DNA of 64,000 bases from Punica granatum (taxonomy: Eukaryota > Streptophyta > Magnoliopsida > Myrtales > Lythraceae), in NCBI RefSeq assembly GCF_007655135.1, contig NC_045131.1, positions 13,004,001 through 13,068,000 of the forward strand, written 5' to 3'. Shown here one piece after another: positions 12,063-24,100 of this stretch; the first letter of the stretch is position 1; every line of letters begins with the position of its first letter. The notes beneath the pieces were generated by a model. It was not told where the DNA came from. It saw only the letters and a list, made by a program, of their open reading frames with translations, and ran no database searches. Made by a program: the position numbers and the translations under genes.

Positions 12063-13182
12063 TCACTTGCGAAGGAACTCGGCCAAGCGTTTAATCATCA
12101 TCTTGGCACTCTCGGTTTCAAAGTTGAGAATGTGGAAGGCATGCTCTTCTCCTTCAACTTGGACCAGCTCAGCTTCGCCCTCCCATCCGCTCTCCTTCAT
12201 CGCTTTGTAGAATGAGACCCCTCTGCTCTTTAGCTGGTCTTGGCTTGCAACCGAAACCAGGAGCCGCTTGCAGGCTAGCCCCGACAGGCTCGGAGCCTTG
12301 GGGGCCAACGGGTTGATCATCGGGTTGTCGATCCCATTGGGTGCATTCGGGTACAGGGCGTTCCACAGAGTGCAGGGCAGGACTTTCAGTTGCTCTTTCT
12401 CGTTTTCCGACCCGACGGCCTTTGAGCCCCAGAAGTAAGGATGGGTGATGAATGCCCCTAAGATCTTCACTCCTCCTGATATTATCCGCAAAACATCAAA
12501 TTATAAATCTTTATAATGAAAATCTCTCATACAGTAATTTCGTTAGCTAGAAAATGTAAAGTTTGTATGTGTGCCGGAAGTACGTACCTGATAATTTCTC
12601 GGTGCCAGCCCTCATAACTGTGTTGTAAGCGAGGTTAGCCCCGGCACTGTCCCCACCAATGAACAATCGTTCAAAATCAGCATGAATCGTGATCCACGGG
12701 TCGGCCTCGAAGCCTGGCTTCATTTCACCAGCAGCGGAGTGGGAAGTGACCCATTGAAGGCCTTCCCAGCAATCCTCATAGGCTGCTGGGAGAAGGTGCT
12801 CTGGAGCAAGCCGATACTCGATAGACACAGCCAGGATCCTGGCCTCGGCAGTGATCGACTGGAGCAGCTGGTGCTCGACAAGCGAGAAGGCGGACTCGAT
12901 GCAGAAGCCACCACCGTGGTAGTAGACCAGTAAGGGCAACTTCTCAGGTGACTTATTATTTGTGGCTTGTGATTGATCCAGTACTTGTTTCGGGATGTGG
13001 AGCCTAGCTTTGATCAATGGGTTCTGGGAGATGGTGATGTCCTTGGAGGACACACCGCTTTTCGGGTCATCGAGCGATGGTGGGACATAGGGAGTGCCTA
13101 TGAGACGCTCAACGGTGCCGTCCTTGTAGATCCTGAAAAATGGCAGGCATTCGGTCTGTACCTCGTTCGAGATCGAACCCAT
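12063..13182 (-). CDS. Probable carboxylesterase (plant CXE, alpha/beta hydrolase)
   Basis: Two exons, 13182-12588 and 12475-12063, join in phase 1 across a CAG|GTACGT...ATCAG intron to give 335 residues, the usual CXE length. The protein belongs to the hormone-sensitive-lipase-like plant carboxylesterases, relatives of the gibberellin receptor GID1 and of 2-hydroxyisoflavanone dehydratase, which hydrolyse small esters in the cytosol. The oxyanion-hole motif HGGGF is at 89-93 and the nucleophile elbow GDSAG has Ser at 179. The likely catalytic Asp is 278 and His is 310 (EGEEHAF), so the triad is complete. This separates it from GID1, in which the catalytic His is lost. There is no signal peptide. 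A TATA box lies about 115 bp upstream. A broken relative is found 15 kb away. The substrate cannot be inferred. Confidence 0.93.
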
Positions 13183-13297
13183 ACCGAAGGTTCTTCAACG
13201 TGTACTCAAAGGGAAATTTAGCGTTTGCTATGTATGTCTAGCTAGCGATGAGAGATTGTGTGGCTCGTGGGTGAGAGTGCATTCCGTTTGATGGTGC

Positions 13298-13304
13298 ATT
13301 TATA
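13298..13304 (-). promoter_or_regulatory. TATA box of the CXE gene
   Basis: On the minus strand TATAAAT lies about 115 bp upstream of the CXE start codon, a suitable distance for a short leader. It is supported only by motif and position. Confidence 0.55.
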
Positions 13305-14356
13305 GAGCAATTTTCAAACAAGAAAGGGCAGGTTTTGGAGATATTCATGCGGTTGAGAATAATTTGAGAACCAATAATTTGGGACAGGTCACACTTCTTT
13401 TTCCTCTTACCAGTAAAGAAGCCACGTGATTGCACGTCGGTGATATGTTTAAGTTTCATGCCGTATCTTACTGCAAATGTTTAACTATTATATGTTACGT
13501 TACAATTAAAGTAGACAATAGGACAATAAAAATGGATATCAGTTGCAGAATATTTTTTGGTAAAGAAAAATAGTGATAAAAGTTATGTTTTTCTTATACC
13601 CCTGATATGCAGAAGGTCATGTACTGACATGTGAAAAGAGTATAATAATTATTACCCAAGAGTAACAATTATTTTGTATAATTTTTGACAATATTAATAG
13701 AATTTCAAAGAGATAAAATAGATTTCGATAAAGGTCAAGTCATCTGCCCCGAGAGAGGTAGTGTTAGAGAGGTTATCTGCATGTGGTACCCCTTTTTGCT
13801 TTTTCAGGGAAATAGTTTTTCTACTTTTTAGTTGCATCTGCAACAATCATTTGCTTAATAAATGAGGAGAAGCAGATTACCTAGAAGCAGTTAAGCAAAT
13901 GAGAAGGAAAAAAAGTTTAAAAGAAATATAACTAAGATAAACATCACTTTGCTTCCACTAAAAAAAGGAAAAAATTCCACCAAGAAAAAAAAAATCACTT
14001 TGCATGAAAATTACTTAGACATGACATTAGGGATAATCTTGGTCAATAAGATAAAGGTAGGATCAGCTTTTGTTCAGGATTCTGATGAGCAATTATCCTT
14101 CCTGAGATCAAGCCGGTCATTTACCTTATTAGTTCTGCTTTGTAAAACAGACCGTAGGCCGGTATATTCTCATTTCGGCGTTGAAGGTTTCTAGTTCTCC
14201 TTATTCTTTTTCCCTTTTATTTTTAACCTATAATGAAGAAGACTCTTTTTTTTCCACTGAGAGTTCTAACATCTACATTATAGAACCCCAAAATCTTTAA
14301 ATAAAAGAATATGAAATACGGATTGAACCTCAGTAAGTAAAATTCACCTGCAATTC
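13305..14356. other. Intergenic DNA upstream of the CXE gene
   Basis: No gene seen. Contains the presumed distal CXE promoter and low-complexity AT-rich sequence; the open frame at 13949-14194 has no recognisable content. Confidence 0.55.
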
Positions 14357-14471
14357 TCCTTCCTGGCAATGCAATATGGCCTTATCTTAGGAATCTTTTC
14401 TTGCACTATAATGAATTTCCGGAGATATATCAAATTCTAGGAAAAGGATTGGAAATACTAATAATAAAAGG

Positions 14472-14613
14472 TGTAAAATACCCACTTGGGCCTACACGGA
14501 CTTGAGCCCATCTGCAACCCAAAAGCTTAAGTTAATAGGTTACTGGACCCAAGCCTCATATAAGCTTGTGGTTTCTTTCTCAATTTTTCGATGTGGGATA
14601 ACGTATCTCAACA
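14472..14613 (-). repeat. TRIM LTR 1 (outer)
   Basis: 142 bp with TG...CA ends. Nearly identical to the outer LTR at 15342-15483, which implies recent insertion. Confidence 0.9.
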
Positions 14614-14913
14614 CCCGCCCTCACGTGGCAACGTGTGGTCCAACACGTGCCACGTGCCTTAAACACCCGCCCTTAACAACTGACCCGAGCCGGACATCCT
14701 CTTCCGTGCTCGGGCAAGGGGGGACAAATACCAAACTAGCCTCGAGCTCCACACTCGGGCCTAATTAGAGGTGCGCCTTTAGCTACCTCGGAATTGGACT
14801 GGATCACTCTTGGGCCTGATTAACATGAGGCGCACTCTTGGCTACCTCGAAATTGAATCTGGCGTGGTGTGAGCCCACATGAGCGCGCCGAAGCATAACC
14901 CGCTCTGATACCA

Positions 14914-15052
14914 TGTAAAATATCCATTGGGCCTATAAACGATTGGGCCCATCTCCAACCCAAAAGCTCGAGCTAATAGATTGTGGTACCCAATCTCTTA
15001 TAAACTTGTGGAATTCCTTTTATATTTTCGATATGGGACTTAACTCTCAACA
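14914..15052 (-). repeat. TRIM LTR 2 (middle, diverged)
   Basis: 139 bp with TG...CA ends, differing from the outer LTRs at many sites. It is preceded on the plus strand by the complement of the tRNA-Met primer-binding site. Confidence 0.9.
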
Positions 15053-15341
15053 CCTGCCCTCACGTGGCAACGTGTGGCTTTGACGCTTCACCTACACGTG
15101 CCACGTGGACTTGAACACTCGCCCTCAAGAACTGACTACGAGCCGGGACTGGACTTCCGTGCTCGGGACTTAACCACGAGGTGGACTTTTTCTTACACCT
15201 CGGGCGAAAGGAGAGGGTAATTGATAATAAGGTCACACTTGGGCCGAACTAAGATAAGGCGTACTTTAGCTACCTCGAAACTAGACTTGGCGTGATGTGA
15301 GCCCACACGTGTGCGCGAAAACGTAACCCGCTCTGATACCA

Positions 15342-15483
15342 TGTAAAATTCCCACTTGGGCCTACACGGACTTGAGCCCATCTGCAACCCAAAAGCTTAA
15401 GTTAATAGGTTACTGGACCCAAGCCTCATATAAGCTTGTGGTTTTTTTCTCAATTTTTCGATGTGGGATAACGTATCTCAACA
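15342..15483 (-). repeat. TRIM LTR 3 (outer)
   Basis: 142 bp with TG...CA ends. Its left neighbour (15330-15341) is the complement of the initiator tRNA-Met primer-binding site, which fixes the element's orientation on the minus strand. Confidence 0.9.
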
Positions 15484-18196
15484 AAAGGGGATTAAAGGAG
15501 AACGGCCTTACCTTCTCCTAGATAAATTTTTTGAGTCACTGAAGTACGGGTAGTTTGGTGTCCACAATAAATGCACTCCGTTCCATATTGGTTGCAGTAG
15601 CAAAAAAGTTAGGTTTCATCATGAATGGCAATTTATAAAGGCCCCGCACTAATATTCTTGTCTTTTACAATTCATATAGAAGATGCTTGTACAGAAAATT
15701 ATGTAAGGGATGCAATTTCATGAGCTAAACGAAAGGATTGTCTCATATTCGGCTGACTCTTTCCTCTTTTGGCTGCTATCTTTGCCATAGAGCATAGCAT
15801 AAAATTGATCTCCCGCTAAAATTCCCTACTTATTCGGAATACCTTTGCTTTATCCACATGTTCGACATAATAGTCAAGAAGGCTCAGCATGCAGCAAAGT
15901 ACATTTTATGTTAGCACTCCACTTTTGACAAGCTTAAGTTCATATAATTCCTTGATATTTTGGAAAGGTCTAATGTACAATCTCCAAAAAATTGACTACA
16001 TCAAATATATAGGCTATATTATATATATATATATATTATATACTCGAAGCTGTAGTAGAAAAAAATAATATTAAGTAAAATGTGCATATTTCGAGTGAAG
16101 TAAACAAAGTTTTAAACAAATAATTTGTGAGTACAATTAATTGGATTTTATTAGTAAATTATTTGCAAATAAAGTAAATTTTTGAATAATTTTACTTATG
16201 ATTCTGGTGATAACTTGATTGTATCATTGGTTTTGTTGATTACCTCATGAAATTTCCTTGAAAAATTATTATAATGCCTTGGATATTTCGATGAAAATTA
16301 CATAAGATCATTTTCTCCAAGAGTTTGGACACTTCGATAATAATCCGTTGAAAGCACAAATATGGAGAATTTCGTTGCATGGGGGTGTCGTCCCATCAGA
16401 ATCGTTGAGCATGACCATGACCTACCAAGCATTCTTCGATTTTCCTTTTTCCCCTTTTTTGAGCAAATATTTTCCATCTTTTGGTAACATCTGAAACATT
16501 ATCGAACGGGCATGGAGAAAGCAAAATTTTTAATTATTCCTCTTATTAAAAAAAATATTTCTTCATGTATCTATCCGATACCATTAGAAACTCTGGGTTT
16601 AGTATGTGCAACTTTTTTTCCGATCGAGGTCTAGATTACACAAATAAAAAACTAGGAAAATGATATCATAAATCAATCGATTAATTATAATATATAAAAG
16701 TCGGAGAGCTATACAAGAAAGAGCCTATTTTCTTGAAAACTTCAGCTTGTGATTAATTATATTTTCGACTATTTGAAGAATTTAATATCATTAATATTCT
16801 TATTTGTTATATCGAAAAATAAATAAAAGAGGTTTTTCGATTCACAAATAATCACTAAACTAATTGATGCCGGCGCATTATGCCATAATCTTTTGTCAAT
16901 TTTCGTACGCCCGAAAGAAGATAATTAACCAATATAAAGCACAAGTAAATATAGATAGAAAGAAAAAGGATTAATAAAATAAAAATAAAAAGTAGAAAGA
17001 ACAGGTATGTTAGAAACTATATATTTTATCAAGTAAATATATTAATACAAATTGTGACTGCTATATTATTTATTAGGAATTAGGGTATGGATAGCGAGTA
17101 AAAAGTTGAAAAGAAAATGTCTTGTATGTATAAAGTATCTGTCACATTAAACTTGAAAATGTTGCGTATCTCGAGGAATATTTTTCAATTATTAAGAAAA
17201 CTTTTAATTTTTGAAAGCAAGTTCAATCACATATTTATTATTGCATATAAGTATTTAGGACAATAACTAAAATATGTCGAATACGACACAAAAAAGTAAT
17301 AAAAATTGGAAAGTCAATTCATTCTAGAGCTTAGGGCTTCGTAATTTCTCTTTCTGGTTCTTCCTCTCTCACTCCCTAACTTTTGTATATTATAATATAA
17401 TTAGGCAATACCTCATGCATTGCACGGGAAATTTGGAATGAATATAAAATGAAATTGTATTTTTAAAAATTATAGGAATATTAATAAGATTAAAAGTGCA
17501 AAGATATTATTTTATCTTATAATTAGAATTGATAAATTTAATGTTGAAAAATATTTATTTGAACTATATGGTACTTAAATTAATATTATAAATATTAAGA
17601 TAATAAAACTTTATTGCATTTAACATATATAAACTAAAAACTAATATATTTAATAAAATATAAATTAATTTTAAGAAAATAAATCGCATTCAAATAAAAG
17701 CACATATAAAGTGAATAATATGTATGCCTAAACATTTAACATATATATACACACTCATAAATTTATAATTATTTATTTATATGTATATTGAGAGTGCTAC
17801 ATTAAGAGAAAGGAGCATATTGAATTGGATTCGAGAAGGGCCGGAAAAAAAATTAGGTTAAAAAGCAATCGGCAAATTCAATTTTAATATAAATAACTTG
17901 TAAATAACAACCATATCTATAAGAATTTTAGCACGAAATGAACTGAGTTATATGAAAAAACTTTTCATAGCTCGAGATGCCATATACAATTCTCAAGAGT
18001 GATTTTCATTTTTTAAGAAATAATCTTAATAAATAATTAATATGTACCAATAATAGAGACTATGGCAATGATTCATCTTGATCCAATTGAAAAATGCGGC
18101 AAAATTCGTTTAATGCAATTGTAGGGATACTCATTGTGGAGTTAAAAATTTATAAATCTAATTTGGATAGCGCGTTCATATCACGCTCTCTGGCTT

Positions 18197-18538
18197 TTAT
18201 ATATTTCTAATGGTTGAGCACGTGGTTGCACTTGGTGATGCTATTTTTGCAAACTGAGTAGGATAGTAATCTAGTATTTGATCATATATAAATTTATTAT
18301 AAAACATGTAATATGATTCAATCGCAAGGTCAAAATAAAAATTAATAGCATCATTATAAAGACCAAGAGAAACATCTTCGGATTCCTTGATTGTCCCAGT
18401 AGCTATTGTTTTCACCTCCACCAAGTGTCCTTCCTGGCGATGCAATATGGCCTTATCTTCGAAGTCTTTTCTTGCACTATAATGAATTTCCAGAGATATA
18501 TGAAATTCTAGGAAAAGGATTGGAAATACTAATAACAA
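18197..18538 (-). pseudogene. Unrecognised exon-like reading frame present in both duplication units
   Basis: A 113-residue minus-strand open frame spans the A/B junction. Its central part, with KESEDVSLGLYNDAIN and FDLAIESYYMFYNKF, is also open in unit B (about 20990-21150), where most residues are kept. Retention of a frame across two diverged copies hints at coding ancestry. I do not recognise the family. No start, splice pattern or continuation could be established, so a gene fragment carried along by the duplication is the likeliest reading. Confidence 0.25.
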
Positions 18539-21163
18539 AAGGGATTAAAGGAGAAATGCACTCCGTTTCATATTGGTTGCAGTAGCATAAAAGTTAGGCT
18601 TCATCATCAATGGCAATTTATAAAGGCCCAGCACTAATATTCTTCTCTTTTGGCTATATTTGCTACAGAGCATAGCATCATTTCATTAAATTAATTACCG
18701 AAATAAATTCCCTTTAAATTGTGCAATAGATGATAGAAAAGAATTGCTACGAAACTCTATCGTAGTAATAAGAATTGAAGAATTGAAGTCAACCTGCTCG
18801 CTCTTCTAGATTTCTCACGAGTAGGGGCACTATTTGTGCCTTCTTTCTTTTTTTTTTGCCCAAAAAAAAAAGAACAAATTGATCTCCCGCCAAAATTCCC
18901 TACTTATTCGGAATACCTTTGCTTTATCCTCATGTTCGACATAATAGTCAAGAAGGCTCTGCATGCATCAAAGTACATTTTATGTTAGCACTCCACTTTT
19001 GACAAGCTTAAGTTCATATAATTCCTCGATATTTTGGAAAGGTCTCATGTACAATCACCAAAAAATTGACTACATCAAATATGTAGGCAAAAAAAAAATA
19101 CATATATATACTTGAACCTGTTGTACAAAAAATAATATTAAGTAAATTATGCATATTTTGAGTGAAGTAAACAAAGTTTTAAATAAATAATTTGAGAGTA
19201 CGATTAATTGGATTTTATTAGTAAATTATTTGCAAATAAAGTAAATTAAAGAAATTTCGAATAATTTTACTTATGTTTCTGGTGATAACTTGATTGTATC
19301 ATTGGTTTTGTTGATTATATCATGAAATTTCCTTGAAATATTATTATAATGCCTTGGAAATTTCGGTGAAAATTACATAAGATCATTTTTTCCAAGATTT
19401 TGGACACTTCAATAATAATCCGTTGAAAGCACAAATATGGGGAATTTCGTCGCATGGGGGTTTCGTCCCATCAGAATCGTTGACCATGACCATGACCTAC
19501 CAACCATTCTTCGATTTTCCTTTTTCCCCTTTTTTGAGCAAATGGTTTTCCATCTTTTGGGAACATTTGAAACTTTATCGAACGGGCATGGAGAAAGCAA
19601 ATTTTTTTATTATTCCTCTTGTTAAAAAAATAATTATTTCTTCATGTATCTATCCGATGCCATTAGAAACATTAGGTTTAGTATGTGAAACTTTTTTTCC
19701 CGACTGAGGTCTAGATTACATATATAAAAAAAGTAGAAAATGATAGAATAAATCAATCGATTAATTATAATATATAAAATTCGAAGAGCGATACAAGAAA
19801 GAGCCTATTTTCTTGAAAACTTCAGCTCATGATTCATAAGGTATGGATAGTGAGTAAAAAGATGAAAAGAAAAAAATGAATTTACGTGTCTTGTATGTAT
19901 AAGGTATTTGACACATTAAACTTGAAAAGGTCACGTATTTCAAGAAATATTTTTCAATTATTAAGAAAACTCTTAATTTTAAAAGCAAGTTCAATCACAT
20001 ATTTATTATTGCATATAAATATTTAGGACAATAATTAAAATACGTCGAATATAGTACAAATAAAAACTAATAAAAATTTATTGAACTGAAATTTGAAAGT
20101 CAATTCATTCTAGAGCTAAGGGCTTCATAATTTTGCTTTCTGGTGCTTCCTCTCTCACTCCCTAACTTTTGTATGTTATAATATAATTAGGCAATACCTT
20201 GTGCATTACATAGAAAATTTGGAATTAATATAAAATGAAATTCAATTTTTAAAAATCATAGGAATATTAATAAGATTAAAAGTGCAAAGATATTATTTTA
20301 TCTTATAATTAGAATTGATAAATTTAACACTGAAAAATATTTATTTGAAATATATGGTACTTCAAATTAATATTATAAATATTTAGATAGTAAAACTTTA
20401 TTGCATTTAACATAAATAAACTAAAAACTAATCTTAATAATATATAAATTAGTTTTAAGACAATAAATCGCATTCCAAATAAAAGCACATATAAAGTGAA
20501 TAATATGTATGCCTAAACATTTTACATATATATACACACATATATAATTATTTATTCATATGTATATAGAGTGCTTCATTAAGAGAAAGGAGCATATTGA
20601 ATTGGGTTCGAGAAGGAAAGAGAAATTTTTTTAGGGGAAAAAGTAATCGGCAAATTTAATTTTAATATAAATAACTTGTAAATAATAACCATATTTATAA
20701 GAATTTTAGCACGTAATCAATTGAATTATATGAAAAGAAAAATTCATAGCTCGAGATGCATATACAATTCTCAAGAGTGATTTTCATTTTTTAAGAAAGA
20801 ATCTTAATAAATAATCAATATGCACCAGTAGTGGAGACTATGCAAATGATTCATCTTGATCCAATTGAAAAATGTGGCAGAATTCGTTTAATGCAATTGT
20901 AGGGATACTCAGTCTGGAGTTAAAAATTTATTAATCTAACTTAGGTAACGCTCTTTGGCTTTTATGTATTCCTAGTGGTTATTTTTGCAAACTGAGTAGG
21001 ATATTAATCTAGTAGTTGATCATATATAAATTTATTATAAATCATGTAATATGATTCAATCGCAAGGTCAAAATAAAAATTAATAGCATCATTACAAAGA
21101 CCGAGAGAAACATCTTCGGATTTCTTGATTGTATTAGTAGCTATTGTTTTCTCCTCCACCAAG
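18428..21163. repeat. Direct tandem duplication, unit B (TRIM-free)
   Basis: The second unit runs from TCCTTCCTGGC to CTCCTCCACCAAG, about 2.74 kb. At 18532-18545 it keeps the uninterrupted form of the site where unit A carries the TRIM. About 200 bp near 18672-18880, ending in T- and A-rich runs, is absent from unit A. Sequence beyond 21163 is not duplicated. Confidence 0.85.
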
Positions 21164-24100
21164 CCAGCCTAATTTACAGCTGAAACACAATATAGGAAAC
21201 ACCTTGAGAACTAGGATAAAAATACATGTCTATTTGATCCCCAATCTCTTGTACCTGCTTGGACGAAAAAATCAAAAGAATGATATTCAGTTTATTTTTT
21301 TAAAAGTCTGTTCTTACCTTGATAACATGATACCTTAAAATCAAAGTACCACTCCTGGTTTAATAGTTTCCGAAAAAGAACCTGATATGTTATGTTATGA
21401 TATTTTTACTTTTTTGATAAAGTTAAAATGGATTTTCCCTTTGCTCCAAGCAATTTCTTACTTTAAAAAAAAAGGGCTTCTCGAAAAGCTTCCACGACAC
21501 GTATGAACTGGGAAACCGGAATAATCACAGACCCTGATTTTGCTTGAGGGAATTTCCAATAGTAAATCCAAATAGCTATAATTGTGAGTATAAGTAGGGA
21601 AAAAAGCATGTAATGAACTTCTCAGCTCTGAGGGAACCAAGCACTTCTATTGTTCACAAGAATTTTAAAACAGTTTTTCCCTCCAAAGATGAGTTTTGAT
21701 CTTTCATTCTTCCAATACCGCTCTTCGTTTCCTTCTTCTCTTTTTGTACATCAATTTTATGGAAATTAATAAGCCACTTACATAACTTACGATAAACTAA
21801 GAAGATTTATATGGAGACATGATCTAGAAAAATCCATTTTCATCTGCGGCTTTCAATCGCTGACTTGACATGCACCATTCTTTGTTTTAGCCTTAAAGTT
21901 GCATAGTGGATAAATGTTTGAGCATAGTGCGCTTCATATAATTTTGAAGACACGTTGGCAAATACGATTAGAAATTATAGGCAACAGTCGCTGGCAATAT
22001 GAAACTAAACTTCTAGATATATATTCATGACTAGACAGGCTCGAAAATAGGAAAAACCAAGGTCAAAGAAGGTACATCCTCTTTCTATTGCCATTCCAAT
22101 AGAGTCGAGGCAATTGGGAACAAGCTGAACAAAGAAGTTGAAAAGATAAGTAATAGTTGCAAGGATTATAATCATGTAGGGAGATAGCTAATGAATTTAA
22201 AACTGCAGTGTCACCATTCATGCATGTATAAAAAAAATAAGAAATAATTTTTTATTTTATGCATTACGCCAACAGCAAAACAACTTAATGTGAAAAAGGA
22301 AAGGCATGGCTTAGCATAATATAACTGACAAAGAGCCTAACTGGCTTTCCTCATATTTAAAGCAAAAGGCCATGAAAACAAAGTGAACAAACAACAACCA
22401 TGGCTAAAAATTAGCTTTGCCGATCCATCTTTGCTTGTACGAATTATTGGAAGACTCCCCTAGGCAAAGCAACTTCAAAGAAGGAGAATTGCAAAAGAGA
22501 CAAAAAGTAATTGCTAAAATAAAAATTTGTGACATTGGTTCTTAAACAGTTTAAGAGTTGACCTGCCTGCTTGCTGATTGATATTCAACAATTCAAGACA
22601 ACCATGCAGTTCTTTCGGTCACTAAGTGAACACATCAAACATATTTACAATATAACCTGTAATTGCACTGCTTGTGTTAATATTCTCATCACGTTACTCA
22701 CTTTTATTGCAGTCCACAAAAAGTTTTATGGTAGCAATTTAGCCTATCCAGTGAGAAGTATGACCGATACAGTTAGGGAATGAAAAAAATAAATAGACAA
22801 ATTTTACTAACTGTTCACGAGCAGTAATGGTGTCTTTCTTTGATATTGCCTCTTGAATTTTGCTCTCCAAAAGCTACAAAATAACAAGAAAAAATAAATC
22901 GATAGAATCAATTGGGTTAATTTATCATGCATACGAAAAATGAGCTACTACTGGTAAATTATATGGATCCAGAACGAATTAGCAAGCATAATAACAATTC
23001 AAGCCAAAAGCAAGCATGAGTCTTCTCTTTATATAATTTTGAGATTGCGATTTTATAACCAGATTCACCCTGAAAGAAAATACCAAAACAAAATTTAAAC
23101 ATGATAAAGTAGGGATATAAATCTGCATTCTCTCCCCAAGAAAAGGAACAATAGCACAAAAAAGAAAAAAAAAACATTGAAAAGGATAGGAATTATAGTC
23201 CTCTACAAAAAAATATAGACTTTAACTTGTACCGAAAGGCTGAAATTCAATAAGATTACTAAGTAATAATGTTGATCCAGATAACCATTAAATGTCAATA
23301 ATGAAGGTGAATAAATTTTATTAGAATGTATATCAATATGAAAGAGTACCAATCATATAGAAATCCCTTCATTGAACGTCAAAAGGGGAAAAAAGAATGT
23401 CAGTTTTAGTTATTCTAAACTGTTTCCTATTGTTACATCCACGCAGCTTGCAAGTAGAGTTTCCCACTTTGTGCTGTGGAATCTTAGAAAGAGCTACACA
23501 ACATAAAACAAATCCCATCTTCAGTATAAATTATTATTTTCGATATGACCCATATTATTTGGAAGTCCAATTTGAACATTGACTAATTATGTCGTGTCAG
23601 ATCAGTCCACTGTAATTTTGTATTTGTTTATTGACTAAGAAATATTCCAGTATTCTTTTTAAACTGAAAAATCCAATTACAGTTTCAAGAATTTATAGAA
23701 TTGAAAATTGTAAAAATAAAATAGATCTAATTAATTGAATTCAAAGAAATATATATATATATATATATATATTCCTAAATGGTAAGAATTCTGAAATCAA
23801 TTTAGTGTATTAGTTTTCTTTATTTTTGAGTTTATTTAATAATGGCATAGAATATTTAAAAAGTTTTTTTTATGAAATTCTATATAAATAAGTTTCTTAA
23901 CATCATTTTTAATTTCTAAATATATTTAGTATTGAACAATTTTTAAATCGATTTATTTACTGGCATTAAGGAGGATAGAGAAGATGCTACATAACGGAAT
24001 TTTTGGAATTCAAAAGTGACACATGGTGGAACACGGTGAAGTCAAAGATAATATCTGGCGAAATCACGTTCATTCTCACTTTACATTTTGGCATTATATA

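Larger units (their letters stand above)
14472..15483 (-). mobile_element. TRIM (terminal-repeat retrotransposon in miniature) with three LTRs
   Basis: A 1012-bp element is flanked by the 5-bp target duplication AAAGG (14467-14471 and 15484-15488). It has three LTRs of about 140 bp at 14472-14613, 14914-15052 and 15342-15483. Each starts TG and ends CA, with the internal parts non-coding. Read on the minus strand, each LTR starts TGTTGAGA or a close variant and contains the CCCACATCG-like motif typical of plant TRIM/SMART elements. The primer-binding site TGGTATCAGAGC (complement of initiator tRNA-Met) follows at 15341-15330 and 14913-14902, and a purine-rich tract precedes the next LTR. It encodes no protein and depends on an autonomous helper. 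The outer LTRs are nearly identical, while the middle one is diverged. The same site in unit B lacks the element. Confidence 0.92.
14357..18425. repeat. Direct tandem duplication, unit A
   Basis: Unit A begins TCCTTCCTGGC and ends CACCTCCACCAAG, directly followed by unit B with the same start. Without the TRIM insertion it is about 3.05 kb. Most of its length aligns with unit B by eye, including the paired stretches near 15840/18900, 16320/19390, 17330/20110 and 18290/21010. Against B it has a replaced stretch near 15660-15800 and about 330 extra bp near 16750-17085. The units are clearly homologous but diverged by many substitutions. Confidence 0.85.

Noticed and set aside
14502..14768. 88-residue open frame
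   Set aside because: It falls in the LTR and internal region of the TRIM, which is non-coding by nature.
22813..22873. Possible single exon LLESKIQEAISKKDTITARE on the minus strand
   Set aside because: It has a good acceptor and protein-like content, but no partner exons were found on either side, so it is not called as a gene.
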